Notes under the pieces: model-generated
Told to the model about the DNA's origin: nothing
Seen by the model: the letters and a program-made list of their open reading frames with translations, nothing else
The model's database searches: none
Source of the DNA: Microbacterium sp. LWH11-1.2
Lineage (GTDB): Bacteria; Actinomycetota; Actinomycetes; Actinomycetales; Microbacteriaceae
Length of the DNA stretch: 64,000 nucleotides
Assembly: GCF_038397745.1 (NCBI RefSeq)
Contig: NZ_CP151636.1
Coordinates: forward strand, 3,596,001-3,660,000
Reading direction: 5' to 3'
Part shown: in pieces, positions 20,427-28,389 of the stretch
Position numbering within the stretch: the first letter of the stretch is position 1
Layout: the number at the start of each line of letters is the position of its first letter
Made by a program: the position numbers and the translations under genes

Positions 20427-21551
20427 GCGCGTCGCGTCGCGCCTGTCCTTCCAGCGACGCATCCGACGCTCGACGGGGCGTTCCACGAACGCGTGCAGCG
20501 CCCACGCGGCCACGATGCACACCGCGAGCAGCACGACGTACCAGATCAGGTTCGTCCACGACGGCGGCTGGAGGCCGAAGATCCGCAGGGCCGTGTAGAT
20601 CACCGTCGCGTGGATCAGGTAGAACGCGAACGACCACTCACCCAGCTTCACCTGGAGACGCGTGTCGAAGAAGACGCGGCGGCCGTTCAGGGACGCGGAC
20701 GCGAGGGCGACGATCGCGATCGCGCAGCCGACGGTGAACAGCTCGTTGGCGAAGGTGCCGACGTACCCGATCAGCGGGACGACTCCGTTCAGGCGGCTGC
20801 TGAGGAGGATCGCCAGGATCGCCACCGCCATCGCGCCGACGCCGACGAACGGGTGGATGCGCGGACGCCAGCCGTTGCGCATGGCCCACGCGAGCGCCAT
20901 GCCCAGCACGAACTCGGGAAGCCGCTGGACCGGCAGCGGCACCAGCGGCAGCCAGGAGTCGGGGGCCAGGGCGACGCCGGCGCGGTACACGAACGCGTAG
21001 AGCACGACACCCGCCGCCAGCAGGAGCGCTCCCCGCTTCGCCATCGGGACGAGCACGCGCGAGATCCACGGGTGCAGGGCGTAGAAGAACGCCTCGCAGG
21101 TCAGAGTCCACGCCGCCGGGTTCCCGGAGAAGAGGATCATCGGATTCGACCACCAGGCCTGCAGCAGCACGACCGAGAGCGCGAGGATACCGAGATCGAA
21201 CGGCTTGAGGAAGCTGCCCTCCGGGATGGCGGCGAAGGTGTAGAACACCGGGATCGCGAGGATCAGAGCCACCATGTGCGAGGGCCAGATCCGGGCGAAG
21301 CGCCGCCAGTAGAAGGTCGAGTTCGACACCGCGGGGCGCGCCGACCACGTGAGCACGAAGCCGGACAGCACGAAGAAGAACGTGACCCCGAAGTAGCCGT
21401 AGGAGAACACCTGCGCCAGCAGCCCCGGGACCGGTGCGAAGACGAGCATGTGATAGAAGAAGACAAGGAACGCCGCCCACCACCGGAGCCCGGTCAGTGC
21501 GTCGAGTCGCTGCGTCGGCTCGGCGAGGACGTTTCGGGAGGGCAGCGACAT
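20403..21551 (-). CDS. Membrane acyltransferase, acyltransferase-3 family, without SGNH domain
   Basis: 382 residues, about ten TM segments. LDALTGLRWWAAFLVFFYHM carries the conserved His of the first TM segment; YGYFGVTFFFVLSGFVLTW and a WSFAFYLIHA block follow. Likely O-acetylates (or otherwise acylates) a surface glycan. Unlike the 2238 protein it ends after the TM core. Start ATG 21551 is just before the conserved region, with GAGACGAG as a weak ribosome site. Convergent with paralogue 3, overlap 24 nt. Confidence 0.88.
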   Translation of the reverse strand: MSLPSRNVLAEPTQRLDALTGLRWWAAFLVFFYHMLVFAPVPGLLAQVFSYGYFGVTFFFVLSGFVLTWSARPAVSNSTFYWRRFARIWPSHMVALILAIPVFYTFAAIPEGSFLKPFDLGILALSVVLLQAWWSNPMILFSGNPAAWTLTCEAFFYALHPWISRVLVPMAKRGALLLAAGVVLYAFVYRAGVALAPDSWLPLVPLPVQRLPEFVLGMALAWAMRNGWRPRIHPFVGVGAMAVAILAILLSSRLNGVVPLIGYVGTFANELFTVGCAIAIVALASASLNGRRVFFDTRLQVKLGEWSFAFYLIHATVIYTALRIFGLQPPSWTNLIWYVVLLAVCIVAAWALHAFVERPVERRMRRWKDRRDATRSVPVGAA

Positions 21552-21626
21552 CTCGTCTCGGTTCCGGTATCGGGGGCGGTCGATAGTCCAGGATACCCGG
21601 CGCCTCGCCCGGACCCCGCCGCCCCG

Positions 21627-21632
21627 TAGAAT
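21627..21632 (+). promoter_or_regulatory. -10 box of leaderless promoter for a GT2 gene
   Basis: TAGAAT with a 7-nt gap to ATG 21640. Confidence 0.6.
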
Positions 21633-21639
21633 TCCAGTG

Positions 21640-22722
21640 ATGAGCACCCCGCAGATCGACGTCGTCATTCCCGTGCACTCCGCCACCCGTCCCGTGGATC
21701 GCGCCGTGCGGTCCGTCCTCGACGGGACGAGCGCGGACGTGCGCGTCAACGTCGTGGCGCACAACATCGACCCGGCCGTGATCGCGTCGAACCTGGGCAC
21801 GCTGCTGTCGGACGCCCGCGTGCGCCTGCTCCCGTTCGAGGACGGCATCCGCTCCCCTGCGGGGCCCATGAACCACGGCATCGATCAGGCGACCGCCCCC
21901 TTCCTCTCCGTGATGGGATCGGACGACGAACTCGCTCCTGGGGCCATCGACTCGTGGCTGCGCCTGCAGGCGGAGACCGGTGCGACGACGGTTCTCGCGC
22001 GCATCCGCATCGTCGGGCGCGGAAGCGATCCGTATCCTCCGGTGCGCAACGGTCGGCGTCAGCGGGAACTCGACGCCAGGAAGGATCGGCTGACCTACCG
22101 CTCCGCGCCGCTCGGCGTTGTCGACCGGCAGCGGTTCGCCGACCTCCGCTTCACCGAAGGACTGCCGTCCGGCGAGGACCTCGCGTACACCGCCACGCTG
22201 TGGTTCACCGGTCAGCACATCGCCTATGACATGACGGGGCCCGCCTACCTCGTGCACGATGACGCCGACGACCGGGTCACCTTCTCGAGCAGAGACGTCG
22301 CCGCGGACTTCGCGTTCCTCGACGCCATCGAGACCGCCCCCTGGTATCCCCGCCTCCGTCGCGCCGAGCGCCGGGCACTCGCGATCAAGATCCTGCGGGT
22401 GCACCTGTTCGATGCGATCCTCGCGCGCGCGAACGCGCCGGAAGGACTCGGCGCGCACCGGCTCGACCTGATCGCCGTGATCGAGCGCCTGGAGCGGATG
22501 GCCCCCGGAGTGCTGCGGCTCCTCGCGAGGGTCGACCGCCAGGTGATCGACGAGCTCCAGGTGAACGAGCCGGAGAAGGCGCGGATCCTCCACCTCCTCG
22601 ACGCGCGGTGGAACTATCGCACGATCGGCGCGCTCACGCCCAGGAATCCGTTCCTCGCCCTGCACGGGCAGGCGCCGTTCCGCACCCTGTTCGCGGGGCT
22701 GCGCTCGATGAGCGCAGCCTGA
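21640..22722 (+). CDS. Glycosyltransferase family 2
   Basis: 360 residues. GT-A motifs: DVVIPVHSATRPVDRAVRSV at the N-terminus, SVMGSDDELAPG as the DXD region and PSGEDLAYTATLWF for the catalytic ED. The C-terminal half (about 230-360) is helical and charged with no TM segment, so the protein is probably cytoplasmic and membrane-associated through partners. GTG 21637 is in frame directly before the chosen ATG 21640, but the -10 spacing favours the ATG. Monocistronic, convergent with the flippase operon. Confidence 0.85.
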   Translation: MSTPQIDVVIPVHSATRPVDRAVRSVLDGTSADVRVNVVAHNIDPAVIASNLGTLLSDARVRLLPFEDGIRSPAGPMNHGIDQATAPFLSVMGSDDELAPGAIDSWLRLQAETGATTVLARIRIVGRGSDPYPPVRNGRRQRELDARKDRLTYRSAPLGVVDRQRFADLRFTEGLPSGEDLAYTATLWFTGQHIAYDMTGPAYLVHDDADDRVTFSSRDVAADFAFLDAIETAPWYPRLRRAERRALAIKILRVHLFDAILARANAPEGLGAHRLDLIAVIERLERMAPGVLRLLARVDRQVIDELQVNEPEKARILHLLDARWNYRTIGALTPRNPFLALHGQAPFRTLFAGLRSMSAA

Positions 22723-22746
22723 CCGCAGTCCCCGACCCGATTCGAC

Positions 22747-24540
22747 TCAGTCGAGGTCTCGGGCGAGCCCGGCGAGCACGACCTGCTCGGCGAAGTCCGG
22801 AAGCATCGAGGCCACCTCCAGGAACGTGCCGGAGGCGGCGATCACGCCCTCGTCGACGTAGCAGATCCGGTCGTAGTCCTTGATCGTCGAGAGGCGGTGC
22901 GCCACCGAGATCAGCGTGACCTCACCCTGCAGCGCGCGGATCGACTTCGTGACCTCGTCCTCGGTCTTGGTGTCGAGCGAGCTGGTCGCCTCGTCTAGCA
23001 CGAGCACGAGAGGATCGGTGTAGAGCGCGCGTGCGATGCCGAGGCGCTGCTGCTGACCGCCGGACAGCGATACGCCGCGCTCCCCGATGCGCTCGTGCAT
23101 GCCGCCGGGCCGAGAGCGGATCAGCGGTCCGAGCTGTGCGCGCTCCAGCGCGTTGAGAACCCGTTCCTCGTCGACTTCCTCGGTCCAGGTGAGAGCGACG
23201 TTCTGCGCGATGCTGCCGTCGAACAGCGCGACGCGCTGCGGGACGTAGCCGACGCGGCCGCGCCACTGCTTGAGCACCGATCTGAGCGGCGCGCCGTCGA
23301 TCGAGATCTCTCCTCGGGAGGCCTGGCTCAGGCCGAGCAGCAGGTCGATCAGCGTGGACTTGCCGGCTCCAGACGGCCCGACGATTCCGAGCGAGCTGCC
23401 GAGCGGGATGTCGAGGGACATTCCGCGGATGACGTCCTCGGTGGCGCCCGGGTAGCGGAATCGCACATCGTCGAGACGGAGCTCCCGCGGGTTCTCCGAG
23501 AGGATCGCGGTGTCCGCCGGGGTCGTGGAGGTCTCCATGTCCTTCTCGGCCGACATGAGGTCGCCGATGACATCGAGAGCCGAGGGCGTGCTCGCCACCG
23601 CCTGCACGATGCCGCCCTGGATGCCCGTGATCGCCGGGATCAGCCGGAATCCGGTGGCGGCGAACAGCGCGACGGACGACAGCGCGGCCGTGAGGCCGCC
23701 CTGCCAGAACGAGAACCCGCCGATGAGGATGACACCGCCGATCAGCGCGGCCTCGAACGCGAAGCCGGGGATGATGCCGAGGAACGAGCCGTTGGCCCGC
23801 GCACGCACAGACCGGCTGCGGTTCGCGGTGACGAGGTCGGAGACCTCGGAGAGACGGTTGCGGAGGCTCAGCTCCTTGAGCGCCTCGATCATCTCCGTCA
23901 TCAGGATGGCGACCCGGTAGCTGTACGTGAGGTTGACCTGCGCGGCCTCGAGCGACCGCTTGGTGACGACCTGGTGCACGATGAGCGCCACGAGCCCCAG
24001 GTAGCCGAAGGCGATGATGGCCGTCCAGGGGTCGGCCACGAGAAGCACTGCGATGATCAGCACGAACGTGAAGATCATGCTCGGAACGCGCATCAGCGGC
24101 AGCAGGAACCCCGCCATCGTGTTGGCGATGCCGGCATCCGCGATGCGGGTGATCTCGGCGACGGAGCGCTTCGAGCGCTCCTCCCAGCTCGAGTTGATGT
24201 ACGCGTTGAACATCCGATCGCCGATCTCCAGCTCGTACTGGGCGAAACGGCGCGTGGCGAACCAGTGCAGCGTGACAGAGAGCACGGACTTGAGGATGAT
24301 CAGGACGCAGGCGGCGAGAGCGAGCAGCGGCATCATCTCGGCCGACACCTCGCCGATGATGGGCAGCGACAGGGTTCCGCCCGAGAGAGCGGGACCGATG
24401 ATGAGCGCCAGCAGCGACATCGCGATGACGTCGAGTGCGGTGATCACGGTCGTCGCGACCATGTAGCCGGCGAAGTAACGCCGTGCGCCTTCGGGCAGCA
24501 GCGGAAGGAGGTCCTTCAGGACCGGCCAGATTCTCTTCAT
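22747..24540 (-). CDS. ABC exporter/flippase, permease fused to ATPase (PglK/MsbA-like)
   Basis: 597 residues. Six TM segments in the first 310 residues, then the ATPase: Walker A GPSGAGKST (388-396), signature LSGGQQQR (492-499), Walker B LVLVLDEATS and H-loop SVAHRLST. It sits 12 nt after the WbpB/E/D-like trio. In Campylobacter the homologous PglK flips undecaprenyl-PP oligosaccharides, so a role in turning over a lipid-linked oligosaccharide is reasonable; peptide or lipid export is also possible. Last gene of a four-gene operon. Confidence 0.88.
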   Translation of the reverse strand: MKRIWPVLKDLLPLLPEGARRYFAGYMVATTVITALDVIAMSLLALIIGPALSGGTLSLPIIGEVSAEMMPLLALAACVLIILKSVLSVTLHWFATRRFAQYELEIGDRMFNAYINSSWEERSKRSVAEITRIADAGIANTMAGFLLPLMRVPSMIFTFVLIIAVLLVADPWTAIIAFGYLGLVALIVHQVVTKRSLEAAQVNLTYSYRVAILMTEMIEALKELSLRNRLSEVSDLVTANRSRSVRARANGSFLGIIPGFAFEAALIGGVILIGGFSFWQGGLTAALSSVALFAATGFRLIPAITGIQGGIVQAVASTPSALDVIGDLMSAEKDMETSTTPADTAILSENPRELRLDDVRFRYPGATEDVIRGMSLDIPLGSSLGIVGPSGAGKSTLIDLLLGLSQASRGEISIDGAPLRSVLKQWRGRVGYVPQRVALFDGSIAQNVALTWTEEVDEERVLNALERAQLGPLIRSRPGGMHERIGERGVSLSGGQQQRLGIARALYTDPLVLVLDEATSSLDTKTEDEVTKSIRALQGEVTLISVAHRLSTIKDYDRICYVDEGVIAASGTFLEVASMLPDFAEQVVLAGLARDLD

Positions 24541-24552
24541 ACGCTCCGCTGC

Positions 24553-25539
24553 TCAGAAAGTGGTCGACACGCCGGTGGCGGCCGAGGTGACCGCACCCTC
24601 GACGACGGCGAGGGTGTGCAGACCCTGCTCCATGGTCACGAGGTCGCTCGGCTTGCCCAGGACGGCATCGCGGAACGCCTCGTGCTCCACCTTGAGCGGC
24701 TCGCGCTTCGCGTAGGAGTACCGGGTGATGTCCCCCTCCGAGACGCCGCGGAACGACGAGATCGAGTCCCACTCGAGCGGGATCGTGCCGTTGGCGTAGA
24801 AGGTGAGGTCGCCGGTCGCGGTGTCCGCGATGAACGTGCCGCGTTCGCCGGTGACGACGGTGACGCGCTCCTTCATCGGCGAGAGCCAGTTGACGAGGTG
24901 GTTCACGATCACACCGTTCGCCAGGCGACCGGTGACGGTGATCATGTCCTCGAACTCGCGGCCGCTGCGGTGCGCCGTCTGCGCGAACACGGTCCGGTAC
25001 TCGCTCTGGGCGACCCAGCTGGTCAGGTCGATGTCGTGGGAGGCCAGGTCCTTGGCGACGCCGACATCGGCGATGCGCGCGGGGAACGTGCTCTGACGAC
25101 GAGTGGCGATCTGGAACACGTCTCCGAGCTCACCTGCCTCCAGGCGGCGGCGCATCTCCTGCAGAGCGGGGTTGAAGCGCTCGACGTGACCGACGGCGCC
25201 GATGAGGCCCCGTGATGCGAAGGCATCGGTCATCCGACGCCCCGCCTCGACGTTGTGGGCGATCGGCTTCTCGACGAGCGTGTGCACGCCGGCCTCGGCC
25301 AGCTTGAGCGCCGCGTCCTCGTGGAAGCGGGTCGGCACGGCGACCACGGCGATGTCGATTCCGGCCGCGATGAGCGCGTCGATGTCGGGGAGGACCTCGA
25401 GTCCGCCGGCGACACCGTGGGGGTCTCCCCCGGGATCGGCGATGGCGACGAGGTCGACGCCGTCGACGTCGCGCAGCACGCGGGCGTGGTGGCGACCCAT
25501 CATCCCGACGCCGAGAAGACCGGCACGCAGATCGGCCAT
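24553..25539 (-). CDS. Gfo/Idh/MocA family sugar-nucleotide oxidoreductase (WbpB-like)
   Basis: 328 residues. N-terminal Rossmann motif GLLGVGMMGRHHA, conserved EKPI in TLVEKPIAHN and ASHDIDLTSW in the C-terminal domain. WbpB-type enzymes oxidise C3 of UDP-GlcNAcA before transamination. That assignment rests mainly on context: the next genes upstream encode a DegT aminotransferase and an LbH acetyltransferase in the order expected for WbpD, WbpE and WbpB. Its ATG overlaps the aminotransferase stop (TGATG). Confidence 0.87.
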   Translation of the reverse strand: MADLRAGLLGVGMMGRHHARVLRDVDGVDLVAIADPGGDPHGVAGGLEVLPDIDALIAAGIDIAVVAVPTRFHEDAALKLAEAGVHTLVEKPIAHNVEAGRRMTDAFASRGLIGAVGHVERFNPALQEMRRRLEAGELGDVFQIATRRQSTFPARIADVGVAKDLASHDIDLTSWVAQSEYRTVFAQTAHRSGREFEDMITVTGRLANGVIVNHLVNWLSPMKERVTVVTGERGTFIADTATGDLTFYANGTIPLEWDSISSFRGVSEGDITRYSYAKREPLKVEHEAFRDAVLGKPSDLVTMEQGLHTLAVVEGAVTSAATGVSTTF

Positions 25540-26636
25540 CAGGCGCCCGCTCCTGCGACGGTGTTGACGGCGGCGACGATGCGCTCGAGGTCGTCCTGGC
25601 TCAGCGACGGGTGCACGGGCAGCGAGGCGACCTCGCGGGCTGCGCGCTCGGTCTCCGGCAGGTCGAGCCCCGGAGCGAAGTGCGTCAGCGAGGGCAGACG
25701 GTGGTTCGGGATCGGGTAGTAGACACCGGCGCCCACGTTGTGCTCGCTCTTGAGCGCGGCGACGAAGCCGTCGCGGTCCTCGGGGACGCGGATCGTGTAC
25801 TGGTGGTACACGTGCACGGCGCCGTCGGCGACGGGCGGCACGATGACGCCCTGGAGGTTCGCGTCGAGGAACGCCGCGTTCGCCTGACGGGTCTTCGTCC
25901 AGGCGTCGACCTTCGTGAGCTGCACGCGACCGATCGCCGCGTGGATGTCGGTCATGCGGGCGTTGAAGCCGATGACCTCGTTCTCGTACTGTCGCTCCAT
26001 GCCCTGGTTGCGCAGAAGCTTGACCTGGCGGGCGATCTCGTCGGTCGCCGTCGTGACCATGCCGCCTTCGCCGCTGGTCATGTTCTTCGTCGGGTAGAGG
26101 CTGAACATCGCGAACTCGCCGAACGAGCCGACCGGGCGGCCGTCGAGCGATGCGCCGTGCGCCTGGGCCGCGTCCTCGTAGAGGGCGACGCCGCGCTCGG
26201 CGGCGAGCTTCTCGAGCTCGCGCATGCGTGCGGGGTGGCCGTACAGGTGCACGGGCAGGATGCCCTTGGTCTTCGGGGTGATCGCCGCGGCGACGGCCTC
26301 GGGGTCGAGCGTGAACGTGTCGGGCTCGATGTCGACGAAGACGGGGGTCCCCCCGGTGAGCGCGACGGAGTTGCCCGTCGCCGCGAAGGTGAAGGAGGGC
26401 ACGATGACCTCGTCGCCCGCGCCGACGCCGGCGGCGAGAAGACCGAGGTGGAGACCCGCCGTGCCGGAGTTCACCGCGACGGAGGGGCGCCCCGGCACGA
26501 AGTGCGCCGAGAACTCGCTCTCGAACGCCGCGACCTCGGGCCCCTGAGCGATCATGCCGCTGCGCATCACGCGATCGACAGCAGCGCGCTCTTCATCTCC
26601 GATGATCGGCTTTGCGGGGGGAATGAACTCGCTCAC
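25539..26636 (-). CDS. DegT/DnrJ/EryC1/StrS aminotransferase (WbpE-like)
   Basis: 365 residues. PLP lysine Lys184 in SLYPTKNMTSGEGG; NSGTAGLHLGL and YEDAAQAHGA complete the cofactor site. Expected to aminate a 3-keto (WbpE role) or 4-keto UDP-sugar. It is clearly different from the aminotransferase at 8373. GTG start overlaps the TGA of the acetyltransferase by four bases. The neighbouring oxidoreductase, rather than a dehydratase, favours the 3-keto route (inference). Confidence 0.92.
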   Translation of the reverse strand: MSEFIPPAKPIIGDEERAAVDRVMRSGMIAQGPEVAAFESEFSAHFVPGRPSVAVNSGTAGLHLGLLAAGVGAGDEVIVPSFTFAATGNSVALTGGTPVFVDIEPDTFTLDPEAVAAAITPKTKGILPVHLYGHPARMRELEKLAAERGVALYEDAAQAHGASLDGRPVGSFGEFAMFSLYPTKNMTSGEGGMVTTATDEIARQVKLLRNQGMERQYENEVIGFNARMTDIHAAIGRVQLTKVDAWTKTRQANAAFLDANLQGVIVPPVADGAVHVYHQYTIRVPEDRDGFVAALKSEHNVGAGVYYPIPNHRLPSLTHFAPGLDLPETERAAREVASLPVHPSLSQDDLERIVAAVNTVAGAGA

Positions 26637-27244
26637 ACGGTCTCCTTGATCAGTGTTCCGTCAGTCTCGATGTAGTGCGCACCCGTGGAGGGGCACACCC
26701 AGGTCTTCTCGTCCTCGCCGGCGACGAGGGGGACGCCGGACTCTCCCACCCAGCCGATGCGGCGGGCGGGGACGCCCGCGACGAGGGCGTAGGCCGGCAC
26801 GTCCTTGACGACCACGGCGCCGGCGGCGACGGTGGCCCAGGCGCCGATGGTCACGGGGGCGACGCAGGTCGCACGGGCGCCGATGGCCGCGCCGCGCTCG
26901 ATCGTCACGCCGACCGGCTCCCAGTCGTGCGCGCTCTTGATCGTGCCGTCGGCGTTGATCGCCCGCGGGTACGTGTCATTGGTCAGCACGACGGCCGGTC
27001 CGATGAAGACGCCGTCGCCGAGCTTCGCCGGCTCGTAGACGAGGGCGTAGTTCTGCACCTTGCAGTTGTCGCCCATGATCACGCCGGTGCCGATGTAGGC
27101 CCCGCGACCGACGATGCAGTTCTCTCCGAGCTGCGCGTCCTCGCGCACCTGTGCCAGATGCCAGATGGAGCTTCCTGCACCGATCTTCGCCTCAGGGGAC
27201 ACATCGGCCGAATCGACGATCCGGACATCGGTCGGTGAGGGCAT
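26633..27244 (-). CDS. LbH-fold sugar N-acetyltransferase (WbpD-like)
   Basis: 203 residues with consecutive hexapeptide repeats (IGAGSSIWHLAQVREDAQLG, IVGRGAYIGTGV, GVTIERGAAIGARATC, VPARRIGWVG). WbpD acetylates the 3-amino group of UDP-GlcNAc3NA; length and neighbours fit. ATG 27244 is chosen over ATG 27283 because GAGGAG lies six bases before it and a TAGGAT box overlaps the upstream ATG. First gene of the operon running to 22747. Confidence 0.88.
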   Translation of the reverse strand: MPSPTDVRIVDSADVSPEAKIGAGSSIWHLAQVREDAQLGENCIVGRGAYIGTGVIMGDNCKVQNYALVYEPAKLGDGVFIGPAVVLTNDTYPRAINADGTIKSAHDWEPVGVTIERGAAIGARATCVAPVTIGAWATVAAGAVVVKDVPAYALVAGVPARRIGWVGESGVPLVAGEDEKTWVCPSTGAHYIETDGTLIKETV

Positions 27245-27281
27245 ACGGGTTCTCCTCGTACGTGTTGAAGGGGACTCGGTC

Positions 27282-27287
27282 ATCCTA
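27282..27287 (-). promoter_or_regulatory. Candidate -10 box for the WbpD/E/B-flippase operon
   Basis: TAGGAT; transcription would begin near 27275, giving a leader of about 30 nt with the GAGGAG ribosome site. Confidence 0.4.
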
Positions 27288-27323
27288 TCTGTTCACCCAG
27301 TCGTTTCCTGAGAGGATAGGAGG

Positions 27324-28010
27324 GTGATCAACCCAGTCAGCCCCGATCCGCATACCTGGGTCGTCGTCCCGCTGTTCAACGAGGCGACCGTCATCTCGGG
27401 GGTGATCGCGACGCTTCTCCCCCATTTCCCGAACGTCGTGTGCATCGACGACGGCTCCACCGACGGCTCCCTCGAGGAGGCGCGCGCGGCCGGTGCCCAC
27501 ATCGTGGAGCACCCGATCAACCTCGGTCAGGGCGCCGCACTGCAGACGGGCATCGACTACTCGCTCTCGCAGCCCGGATGCGAGTACATCGTGACCTTCG
27601 ACGCCGACGGCCAGCACCGCGTCGACGATGCGATCGCCATGGTCGCCGCGGCCCGCGAGACCGGCGCCGCGATCGTCTTCGGCTCCCGGTTCCTCGACGA
27701 CCGCACGAACCCCGGCTGGATGAAGCGCGTCATCCTCAAGACCGCGGTCTGGGTGACCAACCTCACCACCAGCGTCAAGCTCACCGACGCGCACAACGGC
27801 CTGCGGGTCATCCGCGCCGACGCCGCGAGCCGGATCTCGCTGAAGCAGGACCGGATGGCTCATGCCACCGAGATCGTGCTGCAGCTCGGACACACCGGAC
27901 TCCCGTGGATCGAGCATCCGGTCGAGCTCCTGTACACCGACTACTCGAAGTCGAAGGGTCAGTCGGTGCTCAACTCCGTCAACATCCTCGTCGACCTGAT
28001 CGTGAGGTAA
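27324..28010 (+). CDS. Glycosyltransferase family 2, polyprenyl-phosphate sugar synthase-like
   Basis: 228 residues. VVVPLFNEATVISGVI, CIDDGSTDGS, VTFDADGQH (DXD) and SRFLDDR match dolichyl-phosphate mannose synthase-like GT2 proteins, which load a sugar from a nucleotide donor onto polyprenyl phosphate. The next gene encodes a DUF2304 membrane protein, the usual partner. GTG 27324 is the only start near the conserved domain; AGGAGG directly abuts it, closer than normal, so the mRNA may instead be leaderless. Confidence 0.88.
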   Translation: MINPVSPDPHTWVVVPLFNEATVISGVIATLLPHFPNVVCIDDGSTDGSLEEARAAGAHIVEHPINLGQGAALQTGIDYSLSQPGCEYIVTFDADGQHRVDDAIAMVAAARETGAAIVFGSRFLDDRTNPGWMKRVILKTAVWVTNLTTSVKLTDAHNGLRVIRADAASRISLKQDRMAHATEIVLQLGHTGLPWIEHPVELLYTDYSKSKGQSVLNSVNILVDLIVR

Positions 28011-28014
28011 CGCC

Positions 28015-28389
28015 ATGTGGATCCAGATCGTCCTCATCGTCGGCGTCGTCGCCATCGGCGCCGTCTTCATGCGTCGCACCGGCGCCGACAGCCATCTCGC
28101 CATCCGCCGCCTGCTCTTCGGCGTGTTCGTGCTCGTCGCGATCGTGTCGATCCTGTTCCCGCAGTGGCTGACGTGGGTCGCCAACCTCGTCGGGGTCGGC
28201 CGCGGCACCGACCTGCTGCTCTACGCCCTTGTGCTGATGTTCCTGGTGTTCGTCTACACGCAGTCGCGTCGGAACGCCGCCCAGCAGCGTCGACTCACGC
28301 TGCTGGCGCGCAAGCTCGCCCTGCTCCAGGCGTCGAGCCCGTCGGAGCAGCCCGACGAGTCGGATGCCGGGCAGCCGGAGAGCCGCTAG
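28015..28389 (+). CDS. DUF2304 membrane protein
   Basis: 124 residues with three TM segments (about 4-20, 33-50 and 65-82), then a charged helix and a Ser/Glu-rich tail. DUF2304 proteins are typically encoded next to DPM1-like GT2 genes, as here (4-nt gap), and are thought to anchor or assist them; biochemical role is not established. Overlaps the opposing gene by four bases at its stop. Confidence 0.85.
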   Translation: MWIQIVLIVGVVAIGAVFMRRTGADSHLAIRRLLFGVFVLVAIVSILFPQWLTWVANLVGVGRGTDLLLYALVLMFLVFVYTQSRRNAAQQRRLTLLARKLALLQASSPSEQPDESDAGQPESR